A DNA stretch of 64,000 nt from contig JADJJY010000003.1 of the NCBI GenBank assembly GCA_016706275.1, forward strand, positions 682,001 through 746,000. Reading direction: 5' to 3'. This DNA is from Chloracidobacterium sp. (GTDB lineage Bacteria; Acidobacteriota; Blastocatellia; Pyrinomonadales; Pyrinomonadaceae). A program made the position numbers and the translations under genes. Position 1 is the first letter of the stretch. Every line of letters begins with the position of its first letter. The notes beneath the pieces were generated by a model, which saw only the letters and a list, made by a program, of their open reading frames with translations, had not been told where the DNA came from and ran no database searches. Shown piece by piece: positions 8,457 through 17,979 of the stretch.

Positions 8457-9209
8457 TTAGTAAGTCTGAATATTCAGGATCTGACCAAGGATCGAACCTA
8501 ATATACTCAATACGCCGTTGCTGCGTGTACCGTACTGATACTGCTGTTCGTAATCGTTGTACTGGCCGTAGTTATTATTATTGTACTGATCGCGGTATCG
8601 GCTGTTCGCACCGTCCTGGTATCCGCGTTGAAAACCCTGGCGGAAATAGTACTGATACTGGCTCTGGTTTACGTAGCTTTGGTAACCGTAAGTACCGCTC
8701 TGGTAAACGTTCGAATTTGAGTAGCTGATACGTCGGCGGCCGTCAAGGTCGCGGCGTCCGGCTTCGAATCCCTGGCGATAACCGGCGTTTACAGCCTGTC
8801 GGAGAAGTTGGGCTCCCCGCTGATCGGTGTTGTAATACGAACCGTTACGATAGACGCGATAGCGGTGGTTCCGATTGGTATTCGCATTGGAGTTACCGTT
8901 GTAATACCCGTTGCCGTTCGAACGGTCGTTGCCACTACGGACCCGCGTATTTTGACGGTTCCATTCTGCCTGACGACGCTGCTCGGCCTGAATGCGTCTC
9001 TGTTCGGCCTTGATACGCTCCTTGTTATCCTGCTCACGATCACGTACGCCGTCGCGTTCGCGCCTATAGTCGTCCTTTTTGTCGGTGCTCTCGCTTTTGT
9101 CGCGGCCACGGCCGCGGCCCTGAGCGTTTGCCAATTCGCTTGTACCCAATATCGTCATTACACCAAATGCTGTCACCACTGCTAATTTTTTAAGATCGAA
9201 TAATTTCAT
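8457..9209 (-). CDS. Secreted Tyr/Gln/Asn/Arg-rich repetitive protein
   Basis: I chose the ATG at 9209 (MKLFDLKKLAVVTAFGVMTILG) because AGGAG lies directly upstream and the signal peptide then starts correctly; an upstream in-frame start at 9254 lacks both. The mature protein has a strongly charged Arg/Gln/Glu helix region (about residues 30-85). An Asn/Tyr-rich region follows, with two related G-x3-G segments (AGYRQGFEAGRRDLDG and FRQGFQRGYQDGANSRY) and a Tyr/Gln-rich C-terminus. Low complexity suggests a surface or matrix structural role, but I do not recognise the family. Confidence 0.7.
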   Translation of the reverse strand: MKLFDLKKLAVVTAFGVMTILGTSELANAQGRGRGRDKSESTDKKDDYRRERDGVRDREQDNKERIKAEQRRIQAEQRRQAEWNRQNTRVRSGNDRSNGNGYYNGNSNANTNRNHRYRVYRNGSYYNTDQRGAQLLRQAVNAGYRQGFEAGRRDLDGRRRISYSNSNVYQSGTYGYQSYVNQSQYQYYFRQGFQRGYQDGANSRYRDQYNNNNYGQYNDYEQQYQYGTRSNGVLSILGSILGQILNIQTY

Positions 9210-9451
9210 TTTGTACTCCTTGTATTGCCCCTTAGAACTTTTCTTTACTTTCACTAATGCAGTAATATGTAAAGTTTTGTAAATGATTGATAGCTAAGTA
9301 CTTATCAATCTCACAATGGTATATAACAATCATCGTGCCACCGAGTGGATGTCTATTGTTCGGCTAGGTTTAGGCGGGAATGAAAGATTTATCGCGAGAT
9401 GAAAATGCTCTGTATGGTGCGTTTTGCGCTCGTATGGTCTGCGATTTTAGA
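9210..9451. other. Intergenic region with an operator-like inverted repeat
   Basis: No gene is seen here. An 8-bp dyad GATTGATA/TATCAATC (9285-9292 and 9303-9310, 10-base spacer) lies about 75 bases upstream of the minus-strand start at 9209. It could be a regulator site or part of the leader. Confidence 0.35.
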
Positions 9452-9495
9452 CAAAAAAAACGACCGGCCTGCCGTTTATTGAGCTGACCGGTCGT
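9452..9495 (-). terminator. Intrinsic terminator of the 9516-9911 gene
   Basis: ACGACCGG (9460-9467) pairs with CCGGTCGT (9488-9495). Read on the minus strand the stem is followed by a run of eight T. It lies 20 bases beyond the stop of the small secreted protein gene. Confidence 0.85.
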
Positions 9496-9515
9496 TCAAA
9501 CTGTGTCGAAAACAG

Positions 9516-9911
9516 TTATTTTTTGTGCTTTGATATCGCTAAAGTCACGGTTTTAGGGAACTCACGAACTTTGACCTGCTCGCCGGGTATCAGCCTCAGA
9601 TCGACAAAGGTGATGTCATAGCCCTCATAGACGATCGTTTTGGGGTCAAGCCCCGAATTTAGCTCAAATGTCTTTGCAGCCTTTCGGCCTTTTTTGACGG
9701 ATATCTTGATCTTTGCGTTACCCGCCCAGATGCAAGTAACGTTTGGCGGGCAACGCGAATCTTCGAGAACCTCGAGAAATTTGACCGTGATCTTGCCCAG
9801 TGTCGTGACCTTTTGTTCACAGATCTGGACGCTAAATGTTTCGGGGTCTTTTGCAAGTGTCGCCATAGCCATTAAGAGCGTGATCAACGTAATGATAATA
9901 AACTTTTTCAT
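9516..9911 (-). CDS. Small secreted protein with DSRCP-x-CxWAG motif
   Basis: A 131-residue protein from the ATG at 9911, preceded by a GAGG Shine-Dalgarno; an upstream in-frame start at 9944 would add residues before a normal signal peptide (MKKFIIITLITLLMAMATLA). The mature part carries EDSRCPPNVTCIWAGNAKIKI, a motif I recall from small secreted proteins in many phyla. It is followed by beta-strand-like sequence ending in TVTLAISKHKK. The two Cys in the motif, or one with the earlier QICEQ Cys, may form a disulfide. Function is unknown. Confidence 0.7.
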   Translation of the reverse strand: MKKFIIITLITLLMAMATLAKDPETFSVQICEQKVTTLGKITVKFLEVLEDSRCPPNVTCIWAGNAKIKISVKKGRKAAKTFELNSGLDPKTIVYEGYDITFVDLRLIPGEQVKVREFPKTVTLAISKHKK

Positions 9912-9997
9912 AATACCTCGTGGCAAATGACTACGTGCCACCACATGACATTAGAACGAAATGCCGTGCTTCGCGTTGCAGTAAATCGAAGTATGCG

Positions 9998-11020
9998 TCA
10001 CGCTGCGGCCGTCGCACTGGCTTTGATCTTGTCCTCGATAGCACGGGCGAATTCGTTTGTTTTTGCGGTGCCGCCGAGGTCCTTAGTGATCGACTTCCCT
10101 TCCTTAAAGACATCGAACAGCGCGGTTTCAAACCGCTCCGCGGCATCGCGTTCGCCGATGTACCAAAGCATTTCGATCGCCGATAACATCAACGCCGTCG
10201 GATTTGCAATTCCCTGTCCGGCGATGTCGGGTGCGGAACCGTGAACCGCCTCAAAAACCGCTCCTTGCTCGCCGATATTCGCTCCCGGAGCAAGCCCGAG
10301 CCCGCCGATCAGCCCTGCACATAGATCCGAGAGAATATCTCCATAGAGATTTTCCATCACCATGACGTCAAACTGTTCGGGGCGCATGACGAGCTGCATA
10401 CAGGTATTGTCGATGATCTTGTCGTCGGCCTCTATCTCGGGAAAAAGCTTTGCCTGGTTGTAGAAACACTCTAAAAACAAGCCGTCTGAGAGCTTCATGA
10501 TGTTTGCCTTATGGACAGCCGTCACCTTTTTACGTCCGTTATCGCGGGCGTATTCAAACGCATATTTAGCGATCCGCGTCGAGGCTTTTTCAGTGATCAC
10601 CTTGAGTGATTCGACAACGCCGGGGATTACGATGTGTTCGAGACCAGAATAAAGCCCCTCGGTATTTTCGCGAACGATGACCAGATCCAGTTCGGGATAA
10701 CGGCAGGGCACATTTGGCAAAGCCTTGACCGGACGCACATTTGCATATAGGTCGAGAGCACGCCGCAGGCCAACGTTCACCGATGTAAACCCTTTACCGA
10801 TCGGCGTCATGATCGGCCCTTTGAGAGATACCTTGTTGCGCCGCATTGCCTCGATCGACGCCTCGGGCAGCGTTTCGCCGTATTTTTCGAGTGCCTGTGC
10901 ACCGAGGATCTGCGTTTCCCATTCGATATCGACGCCCGTCGCCTCGATCACGCGAACAGTCGCCGCCGTGATCTCAGGCCCGATGCCGTCGCCGGGAATT
11001 AGTGTAATAGTGTGTTTCAT
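9998..11020 (-). CDS. NAD-type isocitrate dehydrogenase family protein
   Basis: Decarboxylates isocitrate to 2-oxoglutarate in the TCA cycle, probably with NAD. The ATG at 11020 (MKHTITLIPGDGIGPEI) is chosen over 11068 because the family starts there. Family landmarks: LKGPIMTPIGKGFTSVNVGLRRALDLYANVRP, REN TEGLYSG, the catalytic VTAVHKANIMK, and metal-binding NLYGDILSDLCAG, then EAVHGSAPDIAGQGIANPTA. The LYANVRPVK segment is typical of IDH3-like enzymes and speaks against isopropylmalate dehydrogenase, though tartrate or homoisocitrate activity cannot be excluded. Divergent from thiO, with about 60 bases between them. Confidence 0.88.
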   Translation of the reverse strand: MKHTITLIPGDGIGPEITAATVRVIEATGVDIEWETQILGAQALEKYGETLPEASIEAMRRNKVSLKGPIMTPIGKGFTSVNVGLRRALDLYANVRPVKALPNVPCRYPELDLVIVRENTEGLYSGLEHIVIPGVVESLKVITEKASTRIAKYAFEYARDNGRKKVTAVHKANIMKLSDGLFLECFYNQAKLFPEIEADDKIIDNTCMQLVMRPEQFDVMVMENLYGDILSDLCAGLIGGLGLAPGANIGEQGAVFEAVHGSAPDIAGQGIANPTALMLSAIEMLWYIGERDAAERFETALFDVFKEGKSITKDLGGTAKTNEFARAIEDKIKASATAAA

Positions 11021-11082
11021 AAACCTTATCCTATAATAAAATTTACAACGGCCAGTGGCACGGGACAAAACGGCATTTCGAA

Positions 11083-12219
11083 ATGAACCCTGAAATATTA
11101 ATAATCGGCGGCGGCGTGATCGGCCTGAGCATTGCCCGCGAACTACACAAAAGCGGCGTCAAGCGTATCACCGTGCTCGAAAAAGGCCGCTGCGGCGAAG
11201 AATCGTCGTGGGCCGCAGCCGGAATGCTCGGGCCGCAGGCTGAGGCGAACGAGGGCGGAGCGTTTTTTGACATGACGGTCACATCACGCGAGATGTATCC
11301 GAAATTTGCGACAGATCTGCTTGCCGAGACAGGCGTCGATATTGAGCTTGACCGACAAGGGACGCTCTATTTGGCATTCACTGACGAAGATGTTGCGGAG
11401 GTTCACAAACGGCTGAAATGGCAATTAAAAGCCGGCTTGCCGGTCGAACATTTATCTGCAGATGACGCTCGCCGGGCCGAACCGTTTATCTCGACCGATG
11501 TTCGCGGTGCTTTGTTGTTCCCGGACGACTGGCAAGTCGAGAATCGCAAACTGCTCGCGGCTCTAAAAAGCTACGCCGAGTTGAACGGCATCGAGATCCG
11601 CGAAGATTCGCCCGTCGAACAATTGATCGTTGAGGATAACCGCGTCATTGGGGCACGCACCGCGACCGACACGTTTTTCGCGAGCGACGCGATCCTTGCA
11701 ACGGGAGCATGGACCTCGCTCATCAAACTCGGGGACGCAGATATGCCGCTCAAGGTCGAGCCCGTTCGCGGGCAGATCGTCGCGTTTCAAACGGCAAAGA
11801 GATTGTTCGGCCACGTCATTTACAGCCGACGCGGCTACATTGTGCCGCGTGCGGACGGCCGAATTTTGGCGGGCTCGACCAGTGAAAATAAAGGTTTTGA
11901 AAAAGCGGAGACGGACGTGGCCGCGAGCGCTCTCCGTCAAATGGCGGCTGAGATCGCACCAAATCTGTCGAGCCTCGCGATAACGGATCATTGGTCTGGC
12001 CTGCGGCCATTTGCGATGAACGGGCTTCCCGTTCTTGGGTCTTTCGCCGGCATCGGCAACCTGACGATCGCGACCGCACATTATCGCAACGGCATCTTGC
12101 TCGCACCGCTGACGGCTAAGATCGTCGCGGACAAATTGTTGAAAAGTGTCGAGCCGCCATTTCTTGCGGCGTTCAGCCCGGATCGGTTTCGCCTGCGCAG
12201 CGTCGGCAAAGTTAGTTAA
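11083..12219 (+). CDS. thiO: Glycine oxidase ThiO-type FAD oxidoreductase
   Basis: DAO-family flavoenzyme that oxidises glycine to the imine used in thiazole synthesis for thiamine. The FAD-binding Rossmann motif GGGVIG is at residues 9-14, followed by ESSWAAAGMLGPQAEA, a ThiO hallmark. The middle has VEPVRGQIVAF and the C-terminus WSGLRPFAMNGLPVLG and TAHYRNGILLAP. The 378-residue length fits. No other thi genes are in the window; it is followed after 5 bases by an exported thioredoxin-domain protein. Confidence 0.9.
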   Translation: MNPEILIIGGGVIGLSIARELHKSGVKRITVLEKGRCGEESSWAAAGMLGPQAEANEGGAFFDMTVTSREMYPKFATDLLAETGVDIELDRQGTLYLAFTDEDVAEVHKRLKWQLKAGLPVEHLSADDARRAEPFISTDVRGALLFPDDWQVENRKLLAALKSYAELNGIEIREDSPVEQLIVEDNRVIGARTATDTFFASDAILATGAWTSLIKLGDADMPLKVEPVRGQIVAFQTAKRLFGHVIYSRRGYIVPRADGRILAGSTSENKGFEKAETDVAASALRQMAAEIAPNLSSLAITDHWSGLRPFAMNGLPVLGSFAGIGNLTIATAHYRNGILLAPLTAKIVADKLLKSVEPPFLAAFSPDRFRLRSVGKVS

Positions 12220-12224
12220 GTAGT

Positions 12225-13631
12225 ATGAAAGTTTTAACCTCTCTCTTCATCTTGAGTTTTGCCATCACCGCGGCGGCGCAGTCGGGACGCGTTGTCGCGA
12301 CCGATCCCTTAGCTGCGGCAAATGAATCCACCGTCAGGGAACTGTTTGACGAGGTCAATGGCTTTATCCGGGCAAAAGGAGCCGAGTACGACGCGAAGAA
12401 AGTCCTGTTCAGCGACCGCCTCTTTGCCCAGGCTAAGCTCGAACAGCGGCAGTTGGCCGCCAAATACGCTGCGATCGCAGGGGCCCGCAAAGACCTCGCG
12501 GGTGATGATCTCTATTATCTCGGTATGCTCCATTGGGTCGCCGAAAATATGGACGGCACAGCCGAAGCTCTGCGAAAGTTTATTGCTCTCGACGTTGCGG
12601 AGCCCGTCCGGCAACAGACCGCACGGTCAATAGTGATCGTCGTTTTGGCAAAGCAAAAAAAGCTTGACGAAGCCGAAGCCCTTCTCGCCGAATACCTAAA
12701 AACTGAGCCCTCCAAGCTCACCGAAAAGGCCCGCATCGAGGGCGAGATCGCCAAGGCTTATCAGGCTCAAGGAAAGTTTGCGAAAATGGCCCCGCACGCC
12801 GAGGCCGGTTACGCCGCGTCAAAGGCTTTGCTAAAAGATGCCGCATCACGATCACGCGGTTTGGACGAGATTCTAGACGCCGGAATGCTTGTCTATGAGG
12901 CTTATCGCGACAGCGGTGAGCGTCAAAAAGCCGAGGCCGCGCTCGACGATATGCGAGCCGTGGCGGTCGAAACCACAAGCCCGAGTTTTTACTATTACGC
13001 CGTCGATCAAAAGATAAAATTTCTCGTCGAGACCGGCCGCAAGCCCGCCGCTTTGCAGCTTTATCAGTCCGCATTGAAAGAAGCTGAAAAAGATTTTGCG
13101 AGCAAGGGCCAGCAAACCGATGTCCTTACCCGGCTCAAGAAAAAGCAAAAGCATTACGCCCTGCTCGGTGAGATCGCCCCGGAAATGCCGCTGATCGATC
13201 AGTGGTTTCCGGGCAAGCAAAAGACGCTCGCTGAGCTTCGCGGCAAGGTCGTTCTGCTTGATTTTTGGGCGACATGGTGCGGGCCGTGTTTTGACGCGTA
13301 TCCGCACCTCATCGAGTGGCAGCAGGATCTCGGGCCGCATGGGTTTGAGATCCTCGGCGTGACGCGTTATTACGGTAATATCGGCGGCGTTGTCGCCGCC
13401 CCGCTTGCTGAAACCGAGTATCTAAAGCGCTTTCGCACCAAGGAAAAACTCAATTACGACATCGTAGTCGGCAAGGACCAGAGCATCCAATTTCTGTACG
13501 GTGCGACCGCTCTACCGACCGCCGTGCTAATCGACCGCAAGGGCATTATCAGGTATATTGAGACCGGTACCAGCGACGCGCGGATCGAGCAGATGCGTGA
13601 AATGGTGTACAAACTCGTAGCTGAAAAATAA
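12225..13631 (+). CDS. Exported TlpA-like thioredoxin protein with helical repeats
   Basis: A 468-residue protein with a signal peptide (MKVLTSLFILSFAITAAAQ). A long alpha-helical TPR-like region (about residues 30-310) precedes a TlpA/ResA-type thioredoxin domain (about 320-468) whose active site is C352-G-P-C355 in FWATWCGPCFDAYPHL. The later LYGATALPTAVLIDRKG holds the cis-Pro. Such proteins act as periplasmic disulfide reductases or in cytochrome maturation; the partner is unknown. It starts 5 bases after thiO and ends 3 bases before the methyltransferase gene, so the three look co-transcribed. Confidence 0.88.
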   Translation: MKVLTSLFILSFAITAAAQSGRVVATDPLAAANESTVRELFDEVNGFIRAKGAEYDAKKVLFSDRLFAQAKLEQRQLAAKYAAIAGARKDLAGDDLYYLGMLHWVAENMDGTAEALRKFIALDVAEPVRQQTARSIVIVVLAKQKKLDEAEALLAEYLKTEPSKLTEKARIEGEIAKAYQAQGKFAKMAPHAEAGYAASKALLKDAASRSRGLDEILDAGMLVYEAYRDSGERQKAEAALDDMRAVAVETTSPSFYYYAVDQKIKFLVETGRKPAALQLYQSALKEAEKDFASKGQQTDVLTRLKKKQKHYALLGEIAPEMPLIDQWFPGKQKTLAELRGKVVLLDFWATWCGPCFDAYPHLIEWQQDLGPHGFEILGVTRYYGNIGGVVAAPLAETEYLKRFRTKEKLNYDIVVGKDQSIQFLYGATALPTAVLIDRKGIIRYIETGTSDARIEQMREMVYKLVAEK

Positions 13632-13634
13632 CCG

Positions 13635-14272
13635 ATGCCCAGAAACGGCCATCCCGCGAAAACCCAAGGACTCTACGACCGCATCGCCGATGTGCAAAAT
13701 CTGGCGATGAAACTCAACGGCTATCGCGAATCGGTCGCCAAATATCTCAGATCGCTCAACCTCGATCTCGGCCCCGATTCGCTCATACTCGACGCCGGTT
13801 GCGGCACAGGTATCGTCACGATGGCGTTTCAGGATGCGGGCTTTCAACCCCGGCATTCGGTCGCCCTCGATCTTTCTTTCAAATCGCTCGAGGTCGCCCG
13901 CGAGCAATTTACCAAACGCGTCGAATACGCCGATGCCACAACCGCCGTCCAGAGCAACGTGCTGTCGATGCCCTTTGCCGACAACACATTTGACCTCGTA
14001 CTTATGTGCGGCGTGCTCGAATACACCCCGCTCGACGATGGCCTCGCCGAGGCTGCCCGTGTGCTAAAAAAGGGCAAGCCGCTCGTTTTTTGCCCGTAAA
14101 ACCATCGGTCGTCGGGACGGTGCTTGAGCTGCTCTACAATTTCAAGACGCACAAAAAAGCCGCTGTCCGCACCGCGGCGGCCAAGTATTTCAACATCGTC
14201 GGCAATTACGAATTTCCGATCATCGAGCCGATCGCGTGGTCGAAGACGATCTTTTTGCTTGAAAAGAAATGA
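13635..14272 (+). pseudogene. Class I SAM methyltransferase, frameshifted
   Basis: The first frame (13635-14099) holds motif I LDAGCGTGIVTMAF, motif II-like VALDLS and the post-motif DNTFDLVLMCGVLEY, then stops at LVFCP. The sequence continues in the next frame as VKPSVVGTVLELLYNFKTHK through IAWSKTIFLLEKK, ending at 14272. The shift is in a T-run (about 14084-14090): six T are present and seven would give a continuous LVFLPVKPSVVG. This is a one-base homopolymer contraction, either real inactivation or a sequence error. The end overlaps the next gene's ATG by 4 bases, which argues that the gene was recently functional. Confidence 0.8.
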
Positions 14273-15054
14273 GCAATTTACCGCTGATAATCGGCCATCG
14301 CGGGGCAAGTGCTCACGCACCGGAAAACACGCTCGCCGCGTTTCAAATGGCGATCGACGCCGGAGCGGATGGCGTCGAGTTTGACGTGCAGCTTGCCAAA
14401 GACGGCGTGCCGGTCGTCATCCATGACGCAACGCTAAAACGAACCGGCGGACGAAAAGATGCGGTTGCTGATCTCACGTCCAAAGAACTTGGCAAGATCG
14501 ATGTCGGCACGTGGTTCAACCAAAAATATCCAAGGCGCGCAAACGCCGAGTTTGCCCAAGAGACCGTCCCGACGCTGGCTCAAGTGCTACGCCTGTTAAA
14601 ATCCACCGACGGCCTCATCTACATCGAGCTAAAAGCTGCCGACACTGATTATCGCGATCTGGCAAAGGCCGTCTGCGATGTCATTCGCGATTCGCCGCCG
14701 CTCCCGCGCATTATCGTCAAAAGTTTTAAGCTCGCCGCGATACCTGAGATCCGCCATCATTTGCCGGATGTTCAGACTGCCGCCCTTTTTGCTCCACAGA
14801 TATTGGATTACCTTCGCCGCCGCAAATACATCATCGCGATGGCCCGCGAATTTGGCGCCCATCAGATCTCGCTCCATCATTCGCTCGTCACCAAAAAACT
14901 CACCGCCTTGTCGTCGCAAGCAGGAATGCCCGTAACCATTTGGACCGCCGCCGACCCAAAATGGATAAAACGCTGCCAAAAACTTGGCATCAGAGCGTTG
15001 ATCACAAATGACCCGGCACGCTTAAAAAGCGTGCGTGATATGAAAAATAAATGA
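14269..15054 (+). CDS. Glycerophosphodiester phosphodiesterase
   Basis: Hydrolyses glycerophosphodiesters from phospholipid turnover to glycerol-3-phosphate and an alcohol. A 261-residue cytosolic (UgpQ-like) form without signal peptide. It opens with the catalytic IIGHRGASAHAPENT, followed by the metal-binding GVEFDVQLAKDGVPVVIHD; the C-terminus has the usual PVTIWTA and LGIRALITNDPARL. The ATG overlaps the methyltransferase stop (ATGA), indicating translational coupling. Confidence 0.93.
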   Translation: MSNLPLIIGHRGASAHAPENTLAAFQMAIDAGADGVEFDVQLAKDGVPVVIHDATLKRTGGRKDAVADLTSKELGKIDVGTWFNQKYPRRANAEFAQETVPTLAQVLRLLKSTDGLIYIELKAADTDYRDLAKAVCDVIRDSPPLPRIIVKSFKLAAIPEIRHHLPDVQTAALFAPQILDYLRRRKYIIAMAREFGAHQISLHHSLVTKKLTALSSQAGMPVTIWTAADPKWIKRCQKLGIRALITNDPARLKSVRDMKNK

Positions 15055-15102
15055 GATCAAATGCAGTTCTTTTTTGAAAATTTCTATGGTATGAATGGTT
15101 TA

Positions 15103-15978
15103 ATGATGACACAAATACAATTTTCAAGACACAAGCTCGCAATTATCATCTCTGCCATTATTATTGCCGCTACCGGATCCCTGTCGGCGCAAACGCCGCA
15201 GACAGCAAAGGAGTTTTTCGATCGTGGAAATCAGGTATTTGATAAGGGAGAATATGACGCCGCGATCGCTGACTATTCCGAGGCCATAAAGCTGTTACCC
15301 GTTGCATGGGGTGCATTTAACGGCCGCGGCAACGCGTATTTTCGAAAAGGCAACAACGCCGCCGCACTCGCCGACTATACCGAGGCGATCCGGCTAAAGC
15401 CTGCCTTTGTCCTGGCGCTTTATAACCGCAGCCTGATCCATCTGAATGAGAACCGTTACGATGCCGCGCTTTCAGACTGCAAGGAGGCCTATCGGCTAAA
15501 GCCCGATCATGCCGATGCTCATATTGTATGCGGTATGGCAATGCATTCTAAGAAAGAGATCGATGGGGCGATCCTCGAATATCAAACTGCTATCAAACTC
15601 GACCCCAAAAATGCCAACGCCGTTGCTAATCTCGGCGACGCTTACCGCGATAAAAATGACCACAACGCAGCGATCGCTAATTATACAAAGGCGATATCTT
15701 TAGCCCCCGAGCTTACGCTGGCATACACGCGGCGTGCGGGTGAGCACCACCAACTTGGCAACCTGCTCGCGGCGATCGCCGATTACACAACATCGCTAAA
15801 ACTGGCTCCCGACGATCCGGACGTTTTTTATTACCGGGCGCTCGTATATCTGGATATCAAACAGAAAAAAGAGGCCATTGCTGACCTCAAGCAAGCTTTG
15901 AAAATTAAACCCGATCATGCAGAAGCAAAAACGGAGCTTGCAGAGCTGACCAAGACATTGCCTAAGAAAAAGCGTTAG
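15103..15978 (+). CDS. Exported tetratricopeptide repeat protein
   Basis: Signal peptide with a long hydrophobic core (KLAIIISAIIIAATGSLSAQ), then about seven TPR units of 34 residues from about residue 35 to the end, e.g. AIADYSEAIKLLPVAWGAFN and DAALSDCKEAYRLKPDHADA. TPR arrays mediate protein-protein contacts. The frame extends upstream to 15061, but starts at 15103 or 15106 place the signal peptide correctly. The stop overlaps the convergent cupredoxin-barrel gene by 4 bases. Confidence 0.8.
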   Translation: MMTQIQFSRHKLAIIISAIIIAATGSLSAQTPQTAKEFFDRGNQVFDKGEYDAAIADYSEAIKLLPVAWGAFNGRGNAYFRKGNNAAALADYTEAIRLKPAFVLALYNRSLIHLNENRYDAALSDCKEAYRLKPDHADAHIVCGMAMHSKKEIDGAILEYQTAIKLDPKNANAVANLGDAYRDKNDHNAAIANYTKAISLAPELTLAYTRRAGEHHQLGNLLAAIADYTTSLKLAPDDPDVFYYRALVYLDIKQKKEAIADLKQALKIKPDHAEAKTELAELTKTLPKKKR

Positions 15979-17885
15979 TGCCGGGTCTTTGACGGCCGGA
16001 ACCGCAAAAACATCTGCCAGCCGCCGTGCGTTGTGCCGCCGTAAACCGGCGTGAGCGTCGCGGGATTGCGGTTGATCGTCACCATCGAACCGATGCCGAC
16101 GTCGATGCCTTTCCCTTGGACGAGGTCGCGGACGTAGCCGAGCGAAAAGGCGTTAACCCAAAACGTTTCGTGGTCGAGCGGATGCGGTAGCACGAGATCG
16201 TGGCCGCTCTTTTTTACAGTCTCGAAGCGCCCAAACACCGCGTTTTTATCAAAATCATAATTGCTTTCAAAGAGAAATGAATTACTCCGCTCGCCGTTAG
16301 CGTAATTTTGCCCCCAGATAAATGTGCTCGCCCAATTGCTCATGTCGCTGAGCTTTCGGTTGTAGATCGCCGAGGCGGACGTTTTGCGAAGGATGCGGAC
16401 GTCGGGTTCGCTGCGTTCGGGGTTGCGGAGATAGCCGTGCGAGATCTGAAACGCCCAGTTTTTTGTGGGGTTCCACGAGAGCCGCCCGCTAAATGAATTG
16501 AGGCGCGGTTTGTCAAAATTATAGCGATTCTCGTCCGGCTCAGTGCCGTTAAAAGCGCTCGCCTCGACCTTGACCTTGCCAAACGAAAAGCCCGCCGTTA
16601 CAACGCCCCACGTAATATGCGTTGCATCCTGCCAGTGGTGGCCGATGGGTGCGTCGGGGTTGTTTGACGCCGATATGCGGTGCATAAAAGTCGGCGGTCC
16701 AAGCGCCGGTTCGCCCGGATAGCCGGCATACAGATAGATCGACTTTTTATCGTCGAACTTATACGAATAGGTCACGGCCAGCTCAGAAAACAGGTCGTGC
16801 GGATGCTGGCGGTCGTGGATCGGCAGCCCTTTATAAAGCTCGCCGCTCTGATATAACAGCGGATATCCGTAGCCGCGTTGGATGACCGGATCGAGGCTGA
16901 CCATCGCACGAAAACCGATCTGCGACCGCTCACCGACCGGACGCGAATACATCCCCATAAACATATTCGGCGCGTCCGCACGGTTTCGCGAACCTTTGCC
17001 GCCCACCGACACGTCACGTGTCGAACCGACGCTGGTATAACGCAGATATGCCGTTCCCATCAACATCAGCATCCCGCCGTCGTCAAACATTTTCATCTTG
17101 GCATAGACCGGCGACGAATCCGGCCCCCACGCCGTGCCGGACGATTCACGTTCCATCGGGTCGCCGATATTTGTCACCGACGACATCTGCATTTTCATTT
17201 TGGAGTGGTCCATGCCGGGCATATCGTCATGCTTTGGCGTTGGTGTGGGCGAAGGTTTTGCGTCCTTTGTCTCATCCATTTTGTCTTCGTCCGGCGAATG
17301 AACGTGCTTTGCTTTTTCGGGCTGCTTTAATTCACCGGGTTTGACTCCGACGGCGATATTGCCCCACATACCGCCCTTGGCGTGGCCGCGGATCGAGCAA
17401 AAATATTTATATGTACCGTCATCGGCGGCTTTGATGACGATCTCCTCTGCCTGCATTCGGTCGTCATCCGCTTTGTGATCTAGGCGGGTCGAGCCAACTG
17501 TTTTCGCGATCTCAGGTGCGATACCAAACTCACCCTCCACGTGCCCAAACCGCACGTCGTGCCGCATATCGGTATCAGAATTTACAAACAATATCCGCAG
17601 CGTCGCCCCGCTTGGCACGACAAGCGTAGGGTTTCGCATGCCCAAAATACGATACGACAGCATATCGTCCTCAGGGCCGGTGCGGATGACAATGCGTATC
17701 TCTTTTTCGGTAAAGCTGAGCGTCGAGCCATCTTTTTTTCCAATGGTTCGTTCTTTTTCGATCTTTAGCAGATCCTCAAAATTGATAGTTTTTTTCTCGC
17801 TGCTGACCAGCGTAAAAGGCTCATGGGCAAATACGGTCGCGCTCAATACGAACACAAACAGGCCCAGAAATAATAGATTTTTCAC
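15975..17885 (-). CDS. Cupredoxin domain fused to an outer-membrane barrel
   Basis: About 636 residues from the GTG at 17885, preceded by GGAG; the frame also opens at 17915. After a signal peptide (KNLLFLGLFVFVLSATVFA) comes a cupredoxin domain with the type-1 copper ligands H109 (MRHDVRFG), C163, H168 and M173 (YFCSIRGHAKGGMWG). A His/Met/Pro-rich linker follows (HVHSPDEDK and DDMPGMDHSKMKMQM). The C-terminal 400 residues look like an outer-membrane beta-barrel with alternating strands and short turns. Together with the cytochrome c and Cys/His-rich lipoprotein upstream this suggests copper handling or electron transfer at the outer membrane. The role is inferred. Confidence 0.8.
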   Translation of the reverse strand: MKNLLFLGLFVFVLSATVFAHEPFTLVSSEKKTINFEDLLKIEKERTIGKKDGSTLSFTEKEIRIVIRTGPEDDMLSYRILGMRNPTLVVPSGATLRILFVNSDTDMRHDVRFGHVEGEFGIAPEIAKTVGSTRLDHKADDDRMQAEEIVIKAADDGTYKYFCSIRGHAKGGMWGNIAVGVKPGELKQPEKAKHVHSPDEDKMDETKDAKPSPTPTPKHDDMPGMDHSKMKMQMSSVTNIGDPMERESSGTAWGPDSSPVYAKMKMFDDGGMLMLMGTAYLRYTSVGSTRDVSVGGKGSRNRADAPNMFMGMYSRPVGERSQIGFRAMVSLDPVIQRGYGYPLLYQSGELYKGLPIHDRQHPHDLFSELAVTYSYKFDDKKSIYLYAGYPGEPALGPPTFMHRISASNNPDAPIGHHWQDATHITWGVVTAGFSFGKVKVEASAFNGTEPDENRYNFDKPRLNSFSGRLSWNPTKNWAFQISHGYLRNPERSEPDVRILRKTSASAIYNRKLSDMSNWASTFIWGQNYANGERSNSFLFESNYDFDKNAVFGRFETVKKSGHDLVLPHPLDHETFWVNAFSLGYVRDLVQGKGIDVGIGSMVTINRNPATLTPVYGGTTHGGWQMFLRFRPSKTRH

Positions 17886-17979
17886 GAAATGATATTCTCC
17901 GATAATGTAAAACACGCCTTACGCCGCGCACATAAAACGCGCCGGCATAGCGGCAACAAATGGTTAGGTTTTGTTGTGT

